Assembly (NCBI GenBank): GCA_965202615.1
Contig: OZ241837.1
Location: 1,240,001-1,304,000 of the forward strand
DNA length: 64,000 bases
Source of the DNA: JAJDZL01 sp965202615
Lineage (GTDB): Bacteria; Pseudomonadota; Gammaproteobacteria; Arenicellales; JAJDZL01
Direction: 5' to 3'
Below are positions 1 through 8,576 of the stretch, piece by piece. Under the pieces are notes generated by a model. The model was not told the origin of the DNA. It did no database searches and saw nothing but the letters and a program-made list of their open reading frames with translations. Position 1 is the first letter of the stretch, and each line of letters begins with the position of its first letter. Made by a program: the position numbers and the translations under genes.

Positions 1-177
1 TCGAATGCGTTGAAGATTCCAAATGTCGGGATACCAAAACTTACCCAAGCCCTCTGTTTAGTCAATGCAACAGAATATTTACCGGTAGACTCGGGTGCAG
101 TGTCGCTAAAACTAGACAAGTTCGACAAAGTGCCTCCGAAGCAAGAATTTTCGCTAGAAACATACGAAGGATTGTAA
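1..177 (+). pseudogene. mcrB: mcrB-like gene 1, 5' part, interrupted by the IS
   Basis: The frame starting at base 1 is open from the window edge and stops at a TAA whose bases lie inside the insertion sequence. Removing the IS and one target duplication joins this frame directly to the reading frame beginning at 2576 (codons for Y-E-G-F-L-N-S), so this is the upstream part of the first mcrB-like gene. The 58 visible residues belong to the N-terminal head and show no recognised motif. The true start lies left of the window. Calling it mcrB rests on the downstream AAA+ half. Confidence 0.75.
165..173. repeat. Target-site duplication, left of IS copy 1
   Basis: CGAAGGATT here is repeated directly at 2567-2575, immediately outside the right end of the element. 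IS66 elements usually make 8-bp duplications. The match here is 9 bp, so one base may be chance. Confidence 0.85.
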
Positions 178-189
178 CTACTCGGACGG
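174..189. repeat. Left terminal inverted repeat, IS copy 1
   Basis: Sixteen bases match the reverse complement of 2551-2566 perfectly. The repeat begins with GTAA, the usual IS66 terminus. Confidence 0.92.
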
Positions 190-293
190 GTAATTTTACT
201 CGCCTTTCAGGTGTGGAGACTGAATCGACAGAAGTATGGATTTAATCGGCACTTGCAACCGTCATCTGCACCAGCGAAGGTTTCAATGAGCGC

Positions 294-329
294 TTGACAT
301 TTGCGACCTGTTAGCCTATTCTTATAGGC
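294..329 (+). promoter_or_regulatory. IS promoter with inverted repeat over the -10
   Basis: TTGACA at 294-299 and TATTCT at 317-322 are separated by 17 bp, a near-consensus sigma70 promoter. A perfect inverted repeat, GCCTAT-TCTT-ATAGGC (314-329), covers the -10 box and the likely start point, so it could be an operator or a 5' hairpin. The methyltransferase start follows at 355 after an AGGAG ribosome-binding site. The same promoter, with one changed base in the repeat, occurs in copy 2. Confidence 0.7.
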
Positions 330-354
330 ACTGAACAACTGACAGGAGCAACCG

Positions 355-1029
355 ATGGGCAAAGCCTATCTTGGGTCCAAAGCAACCGCAGGTCTGTGCC
401 AGCCATTGATTGGCATGATGCCCCCACATAACTTGTATGTCGAAACACACCTGGGCGGCGGCTCGATTCTCAAGCGCAAGCCTCCGGCGATGCATAACAT
501 CGGCATTGATCTGGATGCGGCCGCCATTGCGGATTTCTCCTGCGACTATCCGGTTGAACTGATTCATGGGTGCTGCCATGAATATCTGAGCGGCCATGAA
601 TTTGACAAGGATGCGCTGGTTTATGCCGACCCGCCGTATCTGAAAAGCACCCGCAAGGCCCCTGAGCGGTATCGGTACCGCTACGATTACGAGGAAGCGG
701 ACCATGTGGAGTTGCTTGAGCTGTTGAAGTCGCTGCCGTGCCAGGTGATGGTGTCGGGCTATCGTTCTGCTTTGTATGATGAGTTGTTGTCGGACTGGCG
801 CCGTCTTGAGGTTCAGGTGATGAATCAGGCGGGGGTGGTGACAGAGGTGGTGTGGTACAACTTTGAGATAGACCGGCTGCACTGGTCGCGTCATGCCGGG
901 GACAATCCAAATCACCGTCAGAATATTAAGCGCAAGGCGCAGAACTGGGCGCGGCGCTATCAGGCGATGGGGCGTGCCGAGCGCGTGGCGGTGCTTGGCG
1001 CCATCATGTCGGTTGAGGCGGAGCGATGA
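355..1029 (+). CDS. D12-class DNA adenine N6-methyltransferase carried by the IS, copy 1
   Basis: This 224-residue protein has the features of Dam/D12-type DNA adenine methyltransferases: an N-terminal Y-L-G-S-K segment, an AdoMet motif I with HLGGGS (about 32-37), and the catalytic motif IV DPPY at 92-95. It is shorter than Dam (about 278 residues), so the target-recognition part is small and the target base sequence cannot be predicted. The start follows an AGGAG site, and its stop overlaps the transposase start as ATGA, implying translational coupling. It lies inside the terminal repeats and is conserved in copy 2 (about 8 of 224 residues differ), so it is a passenger gene of the element. 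The adenine-N6 product follows from the family. Confidence 0.87.
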   Translation: MGKAYLGSKATAGLCQPLIGMMPPHNLYVETHLGGGSILKRKPPAMHNIGIDLDAAAIADFSCDYPVELIHGCCHEYLSGHEFDKDALVYADPPYLKSTRKAPERYRYRYDYEEADHVELLELLKSLPCQVMVSGYRSALYDELLSDWRRLEVQVMNQAGVVTEVVWYNFEIDRLHWSRHAGDNPNHRQNIKRKAQNWARRYQAMGRAERVAVLGAIMSVEAER

Positions 1030-2519
1030 GCACGCCGGCGGCGATACAGAAGAATCTGTCTGAGCTGCAGGCTCAGTTTGAGCAGCTCAAGAACACCAGC
1101 AAACTCGATGACAGGACGCTGCAGCTGTTTCAGTCGCTCATGTTGCTGCTCACCACAGTGGTGATGCTGCTGGTTGAGAAGAAAACCCCGAAAAGCTCAG
1201 CCAACTCCGGGCTGCCGAGTTCCAAGTCGCCCGAGGACGACACGGCAAAAACAAGTGCCGGTTCCAAGGGCAAGGGACGCAAACACCCGCACAGCGAATG
1301 CGACAACACACAAACCAAGACGACCCGCGAGGTCTCTAAGGTGGAACACTGCGGCAACTGCGGTAAGGATTTAACCAGCGTGAAACCGCGTGGTCATGAG
1401 CAACGCACTCTGGTTGACATTGTGTTCGTCACCAAAGAACATCACATCGACGCTGAAATCAAACGCTGTCCGGCCTGCAAGAGCACCACTCGCGGTGCGT
1501 TTCCAGACACCATGCCCGGTCCGCTGCAGTATGGCTCCGGTATCGTGGCTTATGCGGTTCATTTGCTGATCTCGCAGATGATTGCGGTCAGGCGTACCGC
1601 GCAGTTGCTTAAGGTGATGACCGGGCGGCTGATCTCAGAGGCCACGCTAATGGCCTGGGTGATGCGGGTTCATCTGGCACTGGCCGAATGGGAAGCGGCA
1701 GCGACTGAGAAGTTGCTGCAAATGCCGGTGATGCATGCGGATGAGACCTCGATTCGCATCAACAAGAAAAACCACTGGCTGCACAGTTATTCATCCGGCA
1801 ACCTGATTGTGAAGTTCTGCCACCCAAAACGCGGCACCGAGGCGATGGACGAGATCAACATCCTCCCGCGTTACGGTGCCGGGCGCAGCAAAGATGAAGA
1901 CGAAGACGACGATGATAAAAAACCCGTGCTGGTCCATGACCGCTGGGCGAGTTATTTCAATTACAAAAAGTGTGCGCATGCATTATGCGGCAGCCATTTG
2001 CTGCGCGATCTGCAGTTTATCATTGATGCGCATGGTCATCGCTGGGCAGACAGGATGCAAAAGCTGCTCCAGAAAACGAACCGCGAAGTGGCTGCAACGG
2101 AACACAAGAAACTCACCGATGAGCGTTGCAAAGCGGTGCGCAAACAGTACCGTACGATTCTGACGCAAGGCAAAAAGGAGTTGCCGGAGCTGCCGGAGCG
2201 GACTGGAAAGCGCGGCCGCACACCGAAGACCAATGCCCACAATCTGCTGGAGGCTTTCGAGACCTACGAAGCCGAGATCCTTCGCTTTACCAAAAACGCT
2301 GCTTGTCCTATGACAAACAACGCTGCTGAAAGGTCAGTACGCGGTTCCAAAATCAAGCAAAAAGTCAGTGGCACGTTCCGCTCACCCGAGTACGCTGCCG
2401 CTTACTGTCGCATCTCAAGCTATCTGCAATCAATGAACCTGATGGGCTATAACCCGCTAACTGCCATTCAAATCGCACTGCAAAACAAAGCCGCAGAATT
2501 CCTCCCTGACAGCGAATAA
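1026..2519 (+). CDS. IS66-family (ISBst12-like) DDE transposase, copy 1
   Basis: This 497-residue transposase begins with a hydrophobic, coiled-coil-like N terminus, followed by a low-complexity Ser/Lys linker and a zinc-finger-like domain with cysteine pairs at 109/112 and 148/151. The DDE catalytic residues appear to be D239 in HADETS, D305 in VHDRWASY and E435 in NNAAERS. An acidic loop (about 290-297) sits between the first two. The start overlaps the methyltransferase stop (ATGA). The frame is intact, so the element may be active. It lacks companion tnpA/tnpB genes, as in the ISBst12 subgroup. Confidence 0.93.
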   Translation: MSTPAAIQKNLSELQAQFEQLKNTSKLDDRTLQLFQSLMLLLTTVVMLLVEKKTPKSSANSGLPSSKSPEDDTAKTSAGSKGKGRKHPHSECDNTQTKTTREVSKVEHCGNCGKDLTSVKPRGHEQRTLVDIVFVTKEHHIDAEIKRCPACKSTTRGAFPDTMPGPLQYGSGIVAYAVHLLISQMIAVRRTAQLLKVMTGRLISEATLMAWVMRVHLALAEWEAAATEKLLQMPVMHADETSIRINKKNHWLHSYSSGNLIVKFCHPKRGTEAMDEINILPRYGAGRSKDEDEDDDDKKPVLVHDRWASYFNYKKCAHALCGSHLLRDLQFIIDAHGHRWADRMQKLLQKTNREVAATEHKKLTDERCKAVRKQYRTILTQGKKELPELPERTGKRGRTPKTNAHNLLEAFETYEAEILRFTKNAACPMTNNAAERSVRGSKIKQKVSGTFRSPEYAAAYCRISSYLQSMNLMGYNPLTAIQIALQNKAAEFLPDSE

Positions 2520-2550
2520 AATGCACCAACTACCGGGTCGTTTACTCAAA

Positions 2551-2566
2551 CCGTCCGAGTAGTTAC
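2551..2566. repeat. Right terminal inverted repeat, IS copy 1
   Basis: This is the exact reverse complement of 174-189. It is followed directly by the second copy of the target duplication, CGAAGGATT at 2567-2575. Confidence 0.92.
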
Positions 2567-2576
2567 CGAAGGATTT

Positions 2577-4046
2577 TTGAATTCCGTTAGAAATGTTTTT
2601 CCGGGTTGCGAATTGTATGAAATAGGGCGGTTTGCCTATTGCTTATTCAGTGACAAAGAAAAATCATTCCCAACCAATATGTCGAATTACTTTCAGGTTA
2701 GTACAAACGTATTGAATGACGGCAAAGATGAATGGAAGAATTTTTCAGAAAACAACTGTGTATTTACAGGAGGAGGCAAATATTCAGGCCTCTTTGATGC
2801 AGAAAGAGGTAGTGTAGTGTTCGTAAGGTACGGAAAAGTTATTTACGGAATTGGAGTGGTAATTGATAACGAATACCTGGACTCGGGAGGATGGGATGAA
2901 AATAGGAAAATTCATGTTACTTGGGTCAACAAAATCAAAGGCGAACTTACCGAACGTTCAGGTTTTCAATCTGGATTTACCCATTTACCGAATATCGCAA
3001 AAATCAAAACTCTAGAACCTTATCGCCGGACAATAGAGCAACTAGAAAAAATCTCTACAAAACCACTTCCCCCAGAATTTCCCAGAAATCAGATTCTATA
3101 CGGCCCGCCTGGAACAGGGAAAACGTGGCACACTGTCATATTGTCGCTTGCGATTGTGCTTGGCAAAAAGGTCGATAAAGTTGATGAGGAAGATCGAGAG
3201 AAGTTCAATGACCATCAGTTCAAATTTAGCGATGACAGTCCTGATGGAAGTGGGCAAATCGCGTTCACAACGTTTCACCAAAATTATGCCTATGAAGACT
3301 TTATCGAAGGAATTCGCCCGACAGTGGAAGGCAGAGAAGTTGGCTATGAGATACGCGACGGCATATTCAAGAAACTGGCAAAATCTGCAGAGGATAATCG
3401 AGCCAAACGCTATGTGCTGATCATAGATGAAATCAATCGTGGCAACATTGCAAAAATTTTCGGTGAGTTGATTACTCTGATTGAGGACTCAAAGCGTCTC
3501 GGTGAGTCTGACGCAAAAGAGGTGATACTCCCTTATTCACAGCGTTCCTTTGGTGTGCCTCCAAACTTGTTCATTATTGGAACGATGAACACAGCTGATC
3601 GTTCGATACAGATTCTGGATACTGCGTTGCGACGGAGATTCACATTTATCGAAATGATGCCGAAGCCGTCGCATGAGAAAATATCAACCGATTTAGACGG
3701 AATCAATTGCCAAAAAGTTCTTGAAAGCATGAACCGGCGTATTTTTGGTTTGTTGGATCGCGAGCGTCAGATTGGACATACCTATTTCTTCGATGTGACA
3801 ACAACTAAACAGTTGGCTGACGTGTTTCAGAATCGAATCATTCCCTTGCTTCAAGAGTACTGTTTTGATGACTGGTCGAAGATAAGGGTGGTCTTGGGAA
3901 ATAATGCATTTGTGCAGGAGAGCAATATTAGAGAGCAAAGTCTCAATGAGTATCGTGACAGTGAAATCAAATATTACGAACGCCTTCCAGCTAATGACGA
4001 GAAATGGAAAGATCCCCAGCAATACAAAAATATTTACCAAAGCTAA
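2577..4046 (+). pseudogene. mcrB: mcrB-like gene 1, 3' part with AAA+ GTPase motor
   Basis: This open frame continues the gene cut at 173. The TTG at 2577 is simply an internal leucine codon. The first 160 residues complete an N-terminal head unlike that of the second McrB; the segment at about 50-145 looks EVE/PUA-like (weak call). The AAA+ motor has Walker A GPPGTGKT (176-183), the McrB signature DEINRGN (284-290) and a GTMNTADRSI stretch typical of McrB. From about residue 227 on it is almost identical to the next gene. The motor half may still be expressed, but the full protein cannot be made without IS excision. Confidence 0.85.
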
Positions 4047-4103
4047 AAATTGCAGCTATTGCAATGATGATCATTCGAATGATCAAGATTAACGACCTTA
4101 AGC

Positions 4104-5471
4104 ATGGACTGCTATCGTGTGTTCCTACGACCTCCATTAACGCCAAATTTCACAATATCGACTGAAGTTGAAACTATGGAACGACAGCACAAGCTAAAGA
4201 ATTTGAGTGATAGAAATGCAGTGCTCAAGGCCATTGAGGAATGGAACGAAATTGGAGAAAATGATTTTTTCCGTAAATATCGCCGTGGGGAGGCAACGAA
4301 ATATCAACTCGTATATGAAGGGAGGCGCTATCCTCCAAAAGCAATTGCCGGGGCAGCTTATTTTCATCAGTTCGGTGTTCAACTTTTTGGTCGTTTTTCC
4401 GGGGGTCGTGAGACGAACAGTAAATTGGCAGAGTTGGGATTCACCGTAGTGAAAAAAGATGGTAAAGCGCAGTCAGAAGTTGCTTTGCCAAGCAAGAATA
4501 AATTTCACCCCAAAAATCAGATTCTTTATGGTCCGCCGGGAACCGGGAAAACGTGGCACACCGTCAAATTAGCGCTAGCAATTGTTCACGGCAAGTCTAT
4601 TGAGGATGTCAATGACGAAGATCGAAATGTATTCGATGACTATCAGTTCAAAATCGGTGATGACAATCTTCACAGCAGCGGGCAAATCGCGTTCACAACG
4701 TTTCACCAAAACTACGCCTATGAAGACTTTGTCGAAGGAATCCGCCCGACAGTGGAAGGTAGAGAAGTTGGCTATGAGATACGCGACGGTATATTCAAAA
4801 AGCTGGCAAAATCTGCAGAGGATAATTCAGCCAAGCCTTATGTGTTGATCATAGATGAAATCAATCGTGGCAACATTGCAAAAATATTCGGTGAGTTGAT
4901 TACTTTAATCGAAGATTCCAAGCGTCTCGGAGAATCAGACGAAAAAGAAGTAATACTCCCTTATTCACAACATTCCTTTGGTGTACCTAAAAATCTGTTC
5001 ATCATTGGCACGATGAACACAGCCGATCGTTCGATCCAGATTCTGGATACTGCGCTACGACGGAGATTCACGTTTATCGAAATGATGCCGAAGCCGTCGC
5101 ACAAAAATGTTTCAACCGATGTAGACGGAGTCAATTGCCAAAAAATTCTTGAAAGTATGAACCGACGTATTTTTGGTTTGTTGGACCGTGAACGTCAGAT
5201 TGGACACACTTATTTCTTTGATGCAGCAACAATTGAGCAATTGGCTGACGTTTTTCAAAACCGAATCATTCCCTTGTTGCAAGAGTACTTTTTTGATGAC
5301 TGGTCGAAGATTAGGGTGGTTCTGGGAAATAACGCATTTGTGCGGGAGAGAGACATTAGTGATCAAAGTCTCGAAGAGTATCGCGACAGTGAAACCAAGT
5401 ATTACGAACGCCTTCCAGTTGATGAAAAGGAATGGAACAATCCTAAGCACTATAGAAGAATCTATGACTAG
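4104..5471 (+). CDS. mcrB: McrB-like GTPase of a modification-dependent restriction system, with ScoMcrA-type head
   Basis: This 455-residue protein pairs a DNA-reading head with a McrB AAA+ GTPase. Residues about 34-115 (with EGRRYPPKAIAGAA and FSGG) match the N-terminal head seen in ScoMcrA-like type IV restriction proteins. The motor has Walker A GPPGTGKT (143-150), DEINRGN (251-257) and GTMNTADRSI. McrB motors assemble as hexamers and, with McrC, cut DNA bearing modified bases. It lies 57 bp after mcrB-1 and 26 bp before mcrC, an operon. An alternative ATG at 4176 would drop 24 residues that belong to no domain; neither start has a strong ribosome-binding site. Confidence 0.88.
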   Translation: MDCYRVFLRPPLTPNFTISTEVETMERQHKLKNLSDRNAVLKAIEEWNEIGENDFFRKYRRGEATKYQLVYEGRRYPPKAIAGAAYFHQFGVQLFGRFSGGRETNSKLAELGFTVVKKDGKAQSEVALPSKNKFHPKNQILYGPPGTGKTWHTVKLALAIVHGKSIEDVNDEDRNVFDDYQFKIGDDNLHSSGQIAFTTFHQNYAYEDFVEGIRPTVEGREVGYEIRDGIFKKLAKSAEDNSAKPYVLIIDEINRGNIAKIFGELITLIEDSKRLGESDEKEVILPYSQHSFGVPKNLFIIGTMNTADRSIQILDTALRRRFTFIEMMPKPSHKNVSTDVDGVNCQKILESMNRRIFGLLDRERQIGHTYFFDAATIEQLADVFQNRIIPLLQEYFFDDWSKIRVVLGNNAFVRERDISDQSLEEYRDSETKYYERLPVDEKEWNNPKHYRRIYD

Positions 5472-5497
5472 GATGAGACAGTGGAATTAGACACTCA

Positions 5498-6748
5498 ATG
5501 AAAAACGTTACCGTCAAAGAATTCGAACGTATTCCACAACCGCTAGACCTAAATCAATCTGAAATTGACTATCTGAGAGAATTTGGTAGTGGTGCAGTTG
5601 ATGTCAAGAATGGTCATCTAACTGCGACCAACTACGTCGGAATATTCACGACAAGAAGTGGAGTAGTAATTGAAATTCTTCCGAAATTCGATCTTGGTAG
5701 TGACGCAGATCATCAAAATCAGAAGACGCGAGAAATGTTTCTTTCAATGCTAAGACATTGGCGCGGCAAGGGATTCAAACAATTGACCGATAGTCAGATT
5801 CGATCGTTATGCAGATTCCCAATGCTTGAAGCGTTCGTTCATCTATTCTTGACCAATGTTCACGAATTGGTTCGCCGCGGACTTGCTAGACGATATGTTC
5901 AGATGGAAGAAAACTTGACTTACTTACGAGGGCGGATGCTTTTTGCAGAACATATCCGGGAGAATATGATTGACCGGTCAAGGTTTTTTGTGTCTCACGA
6001 CGAATTCAGTGAAAATAGACCGGCGAATCGTTTGATTCACAAAGTCCTCGAACTCTTAACATCTCAGATCACTGATTCCATAAATTACCAAAGTCTGCGG
6101 CAGGCGAAAATCGCCTTTACCGACATACCACCTTCAAAGAACGTACATGCAGACTGGCAGAATCACTACGTTGACCGAAACATGAAATCTTACGAGAGCG
6201 TAATGCAGTGGGTCAAGTTGTTCCTCTTTAATGAAGGTCTGACCACTTATTCAGGCAAACACGACAATGTGTCTTTGCTTTTTCCTATGGAACAGGTATT
6301 CGAAGATTTCGTCACGCACAGTTTCAGACGATACCAGCACAAATATCGCGTACAAGCACAAGGACCAATGAAACATCTTGCAACAAAAGACCAGAACAAA
6401 GTTTTCTATATGAAACCTGACATTTCATTGATTTCGAACAACACCGTGAATTTCATACTGGATGCGAAATGGAAGAGAGTTGATGCGAGAAGTGAGGATA
6501 GGAAACACAATATCGATCAACATGATATGTACCAACTTTTTGCCTATGGGAAGAACTACGAATGCAAAACAGTTGCGTTAGTTTTCCCAAAAACTGACCA
6601 ATTCGACAAGCCATTCGAATACAAATTTACGAATGAAGGACTGATTCTGAAATGTTTACCCTTTGACGTGGAAAACCCCGAAGAAAGTGTCAGCCGGTGT
6701 TTAAAGACATTAGAAGGGGGTGCCATGAAATTGGGTGCGGTAGTGTAG
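5498..6748 (+). CDS. mcrC: McrC-like nuclease subunit of the McrBC restriction system
   Basis: McrC supplies the endonuclease and stimulates GTP hydrolysis by McrB. This 416-residue protein has the family layout: an N-terminal beta-rich part with a VVIEILPKFD stretch (57-65), the central LRGRMLFAEHI segment (about 143-153), and a C-terminal PD-(D/E)xK nuclease with PD at 307-308 and DAK at 322-324, all catalytic positions present. It follows mcrB-2 by 26 bp. Only this one McrC serves both McrB paralogues in the locus. It ends 160 bp before the transporter block. Confidence 0.92.
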   Translation: MKNVTVKEFERIPQPLDLNQSEIDYLREFGSGAVDVKNGHLTATNYVGIFTTRSGVVIEILPKFDLGSDADHQNQKTREMFLSMLRHWRGKGFKQLTDSQIRSLCRFPMLEAFVHLFLTNVHELVRRGLARRYVQMEENLTYLRGRMLFAEHIRENMIDRSRFFVSHDEFSENRPANRLIHKVLELLTSQITDSINYQSLRQAKIAFTDIPPSKNVHADWQNHYVDRNMKSYESVMQWVKLFLFNEGLTTYSGKHDNVSLLFPMEQVFEDFVTHSFRRYQHKYRVQAQGPMKHLATKDQNKVFYMKPDISLISNNTVNFILDAKWKRVDARSEDRKHNIDQHDMYQLFAYGKNYECKTVALVFPKTDQFDKPFEYKFTNEGLILKCLPFDVENPEESVSRCLKTLEGGAMKLGAVV

Positions 6749-6909
6749 TTGTTCCCACAATCAAGTGAGTTACAATTGATTCCGTGAACAAAATGAATGT
6801 TAACATTACAATTATCGAAGTAAGAATACCCTGATCAACCGAGACTATGAGTTATCGCACAGGTTGATAATCTGGCTGTTCATAAATTCAAAATCAAAAT
6901 GGAGGACAA

Positions 6910-8502
6910 ATGAATTCTACTAAAGATAGATTTGCGAAGTTGGCGAACAGTAATGTGTCGCGAAGGAAATTCATGCAGGCATCCGGCGCACTGGGTGTCG
7001 CCGGTGCAGCACCGGGGTTGTTCTTGGGATCAGCAGCGCATGCTGCAACCCCTGTCAGGGGCGGTCATCTGCGTGTTTCAACCGTGCAAGGTTCATCAAC
7101 CGATGCACTGGATCCAATCCGCTTGACCAGCGGTCATACCAATTTTATGTTTTCAACATTTCATAACGCGTTGACAGAGGTTGCACCGGACGGTCAACTG
7201 ATTCCTCTGCTCGCTGAATCCTATGAACCAGGTGCTGATCCGTCTGAATGGATTTTTACACTGCGTAAAGATGCGACTTTCCATAATGGCAAAACCGTAA
7301 CTTCGGATGATGTGATCGTGTCACTCAATCGTCACCGGGGTGAGGAATCAGCTTCTTCGATGAAATCATTCATGGAAGACGTTGTCTCCATTACCAAGGA
7401 CGGCGACCGGGTTGTCAAATTCAAACTGAAGAGTGCCAGCGTTGACTTTCCAGTCATACTCAGTGCCAGCGTGTTGTCAATTTTGCCATCGAAAGACGGA
7501 GAAATTGAAGCATTTGATGTTGGTGCGGGAGCCTATATGCTGGAATCCTTTGAACCGGGCCAATACTCCAGGTACGAGCGCAATCCCAACGACTTCAGGT
7601 CAGATCGCGGATTTGTCGACAGCGCGGAAATTTTAACCATAGCCGATTCCACTGCGCGTCAAAATGCATTGGTAACCGGTGCGGTTGATTTCATAGGCGA
7701 CGTTGACGCAACGACTGCCGGATTGCTTGGAAGAAACAGCGAAATCTCGATTCTGGATATCACCAGTACTCAGCACTACACCTTTCCGATGCGTACAGAC
7801 CTCGCACCGTTTGATAACAATGATGTGCGGATGGCGCTCAAGTTATCAATTGATCGGGAAGCGGTGCTTGATACGATTCTGAGCGGCTACGGGAGCCTTG
7901 GCAACGACCATCCGATCTCGCCAGCCAACCGCTACCACAACCATGAGCTTGAACAGCGAGTGTATGACCCTGAAAAAGCAAAATGGCATCTCAAGCAGGC
8001 TGGAATGAGCAATCTGAAAGTCGAACTGAGCGCGTCGGACAGTCTTTATGCGGGCTGTGTTGATACTGTCGTTCTGTTCAGCGAGCATGCCAAAGCATCA
8101 GGAATTGAATTGATACCCAAGCAGGTTCCGGATGATGGCTATTGGTCGGAAGTGTGGCTGAAACACCCTTGGTGCGCCAGCTACTGGAGCGGCCGGCCGA
8201 CTGAAGACTGGATGTTTACCCAGGGTTATTCGGCTGAATCCAATTGGAATGAGAGCTATTGGCAAAATGAACGCTTCAATAAGATACTGGTGGCCGCGCG
8301 CGCCGAAGTGGACAACGATAAGCGTCGCGATATGTACTGGGAGTTGCAAGCCATCACCCGGGATGACTGTGGTTCAGTCATTCATGCATTCGCCAACCAT
8401 ATTTCAGCGTACAAGAGCAACGTAGGAGTGCCTGAAAAGGTTGCCGGTAACTGGGAGTTTGACGGCTACAAAATGATTGAACGTTGGTGGATAAACAGCT
8501 AG
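6910..8502 (+). CDS. ABC transporter substrate-binding protein, peptide/opine family 5, copy A
   Basis: This 530-residue periplasmic protein binds the substrate of the adjacent ABC importer. It has a twin-arginine signal (S-R-R-K-F-M at 17-22, hydrophobic stretch, A-H-A cleavage near 45), so it is probably exported folded. The mature part has family-5 (DppA/OppA-like) signatures such as LAESYEPGADPSEWIFTLR and FHNGKTVTSDDV. The ATG has a GGAGG site 4 bp upstream. A strong hairpin follows the gene, which would let the binding protein be made in excess over downstream products. The substrate is unknown; the MttB neighbour hints at a methylated amine or small peptide-like compound. Confidence 0.9.
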   Translation: MNSTKDRFAKLANSNVSRRKFMQASGALGVAGAAPGLFLGSAAHAATPVRGGHLRVSTVQGSSTDALDPIRLTSGHTNFMFSTFHNALTEVAPDGQLIPLLAESYEPGADPSEWIFTLRKDATFHNGKTVTSDDVIVSLNRHRGEESASSMKSFMEDVVSITKDGDRVVKFKLKSASVDFPVILSASVLSILPSKDGEIEAFDVGAGAYMLESFEPGQYSRYERNPNDFRSDRGFVDSAEILTIADSTARQNALVTGAVDFIGDVDATTAGLLGRNSEISILDITSTQHYTFPMRTDLAPFDNNDVRMALKLSIDREAVLDTILSGYGSLGNDHPISPANRYHNHELEQRVYDPEKAKWHLKQAGMSNLKVELSASDSLYAGCVDTVVLFSEHAKASGIELIPKQVPDDGYWSEVWLKHPWCASYWSGRPTEDWMFTQGYSAESNWNESYWQNERFNKILVAARAEVDNDKRRDMYWELQAITRDDCGSVIHAFANHISAYKSNVGVPEKVAGNWEFDGYKMIERWWINS

Positions 8503-8534
8503 TCTGACACCGACCATGTAACTGAAAAATCTTT

Positions 8535-8573
8535 GAGTCCGACGAATTTTGAAGTTCGTCGGACTCTATTTTC
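8535..8573 (+). terminator. Intra-operon hairpin (attenuator/mRNA stabiliser), copy A
   Basis: Perfect 12-bp arms GAGTCCGACGAA (8535-8546) and TTCGTCGGACTC (8555-8566) enclose an 8-base loop and are followed by TATTTTC. It sits between the binding-protein and MttB genes. The equivalent hairpin in block B (31686) has paired sequence changes, supporting a conserved RNA structure. Confidence 0.75.
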
Positions 8574-8576
8574 AAA

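Larger units (their letters stand above)
174..2566 (+). mobile_element. IS66-family element (ISBst12-like) with DNA methyltransferase passenger, copy 1
   Basis: This 2393-bp element has 16-bp perfect terminal inverted repeats (GTAACTACTCGGACGG at 174-189 and its complement at 2551-2566) and a direct target duplication. The GTAA terminus is typical of IS66. It holds two genes: a D12-class adenine methyltransferase and a single DDE transposase. Having only a TnpC-type transposase without the small TnpA/TnpB ORFs fits the ISBst12 subgroup. It is inserted into a mcrB-like gene, and precise excision would restore the frame. A second copy of identical length lies at 38110-40502. Confidence 0.93.

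Noticed and set aside
322..915. Long minus-strand frames opposite the methyltransferase gene
   Set aside because: They mirror the codon pattern of the strongly supported plus-strand gene and show no protein family.
2577..2579. TTG at 2577 as a true start codon
   Set aside because: It is an internal leucine codon of the interrupted mcrB gene, shown by the frame across the target duplication.
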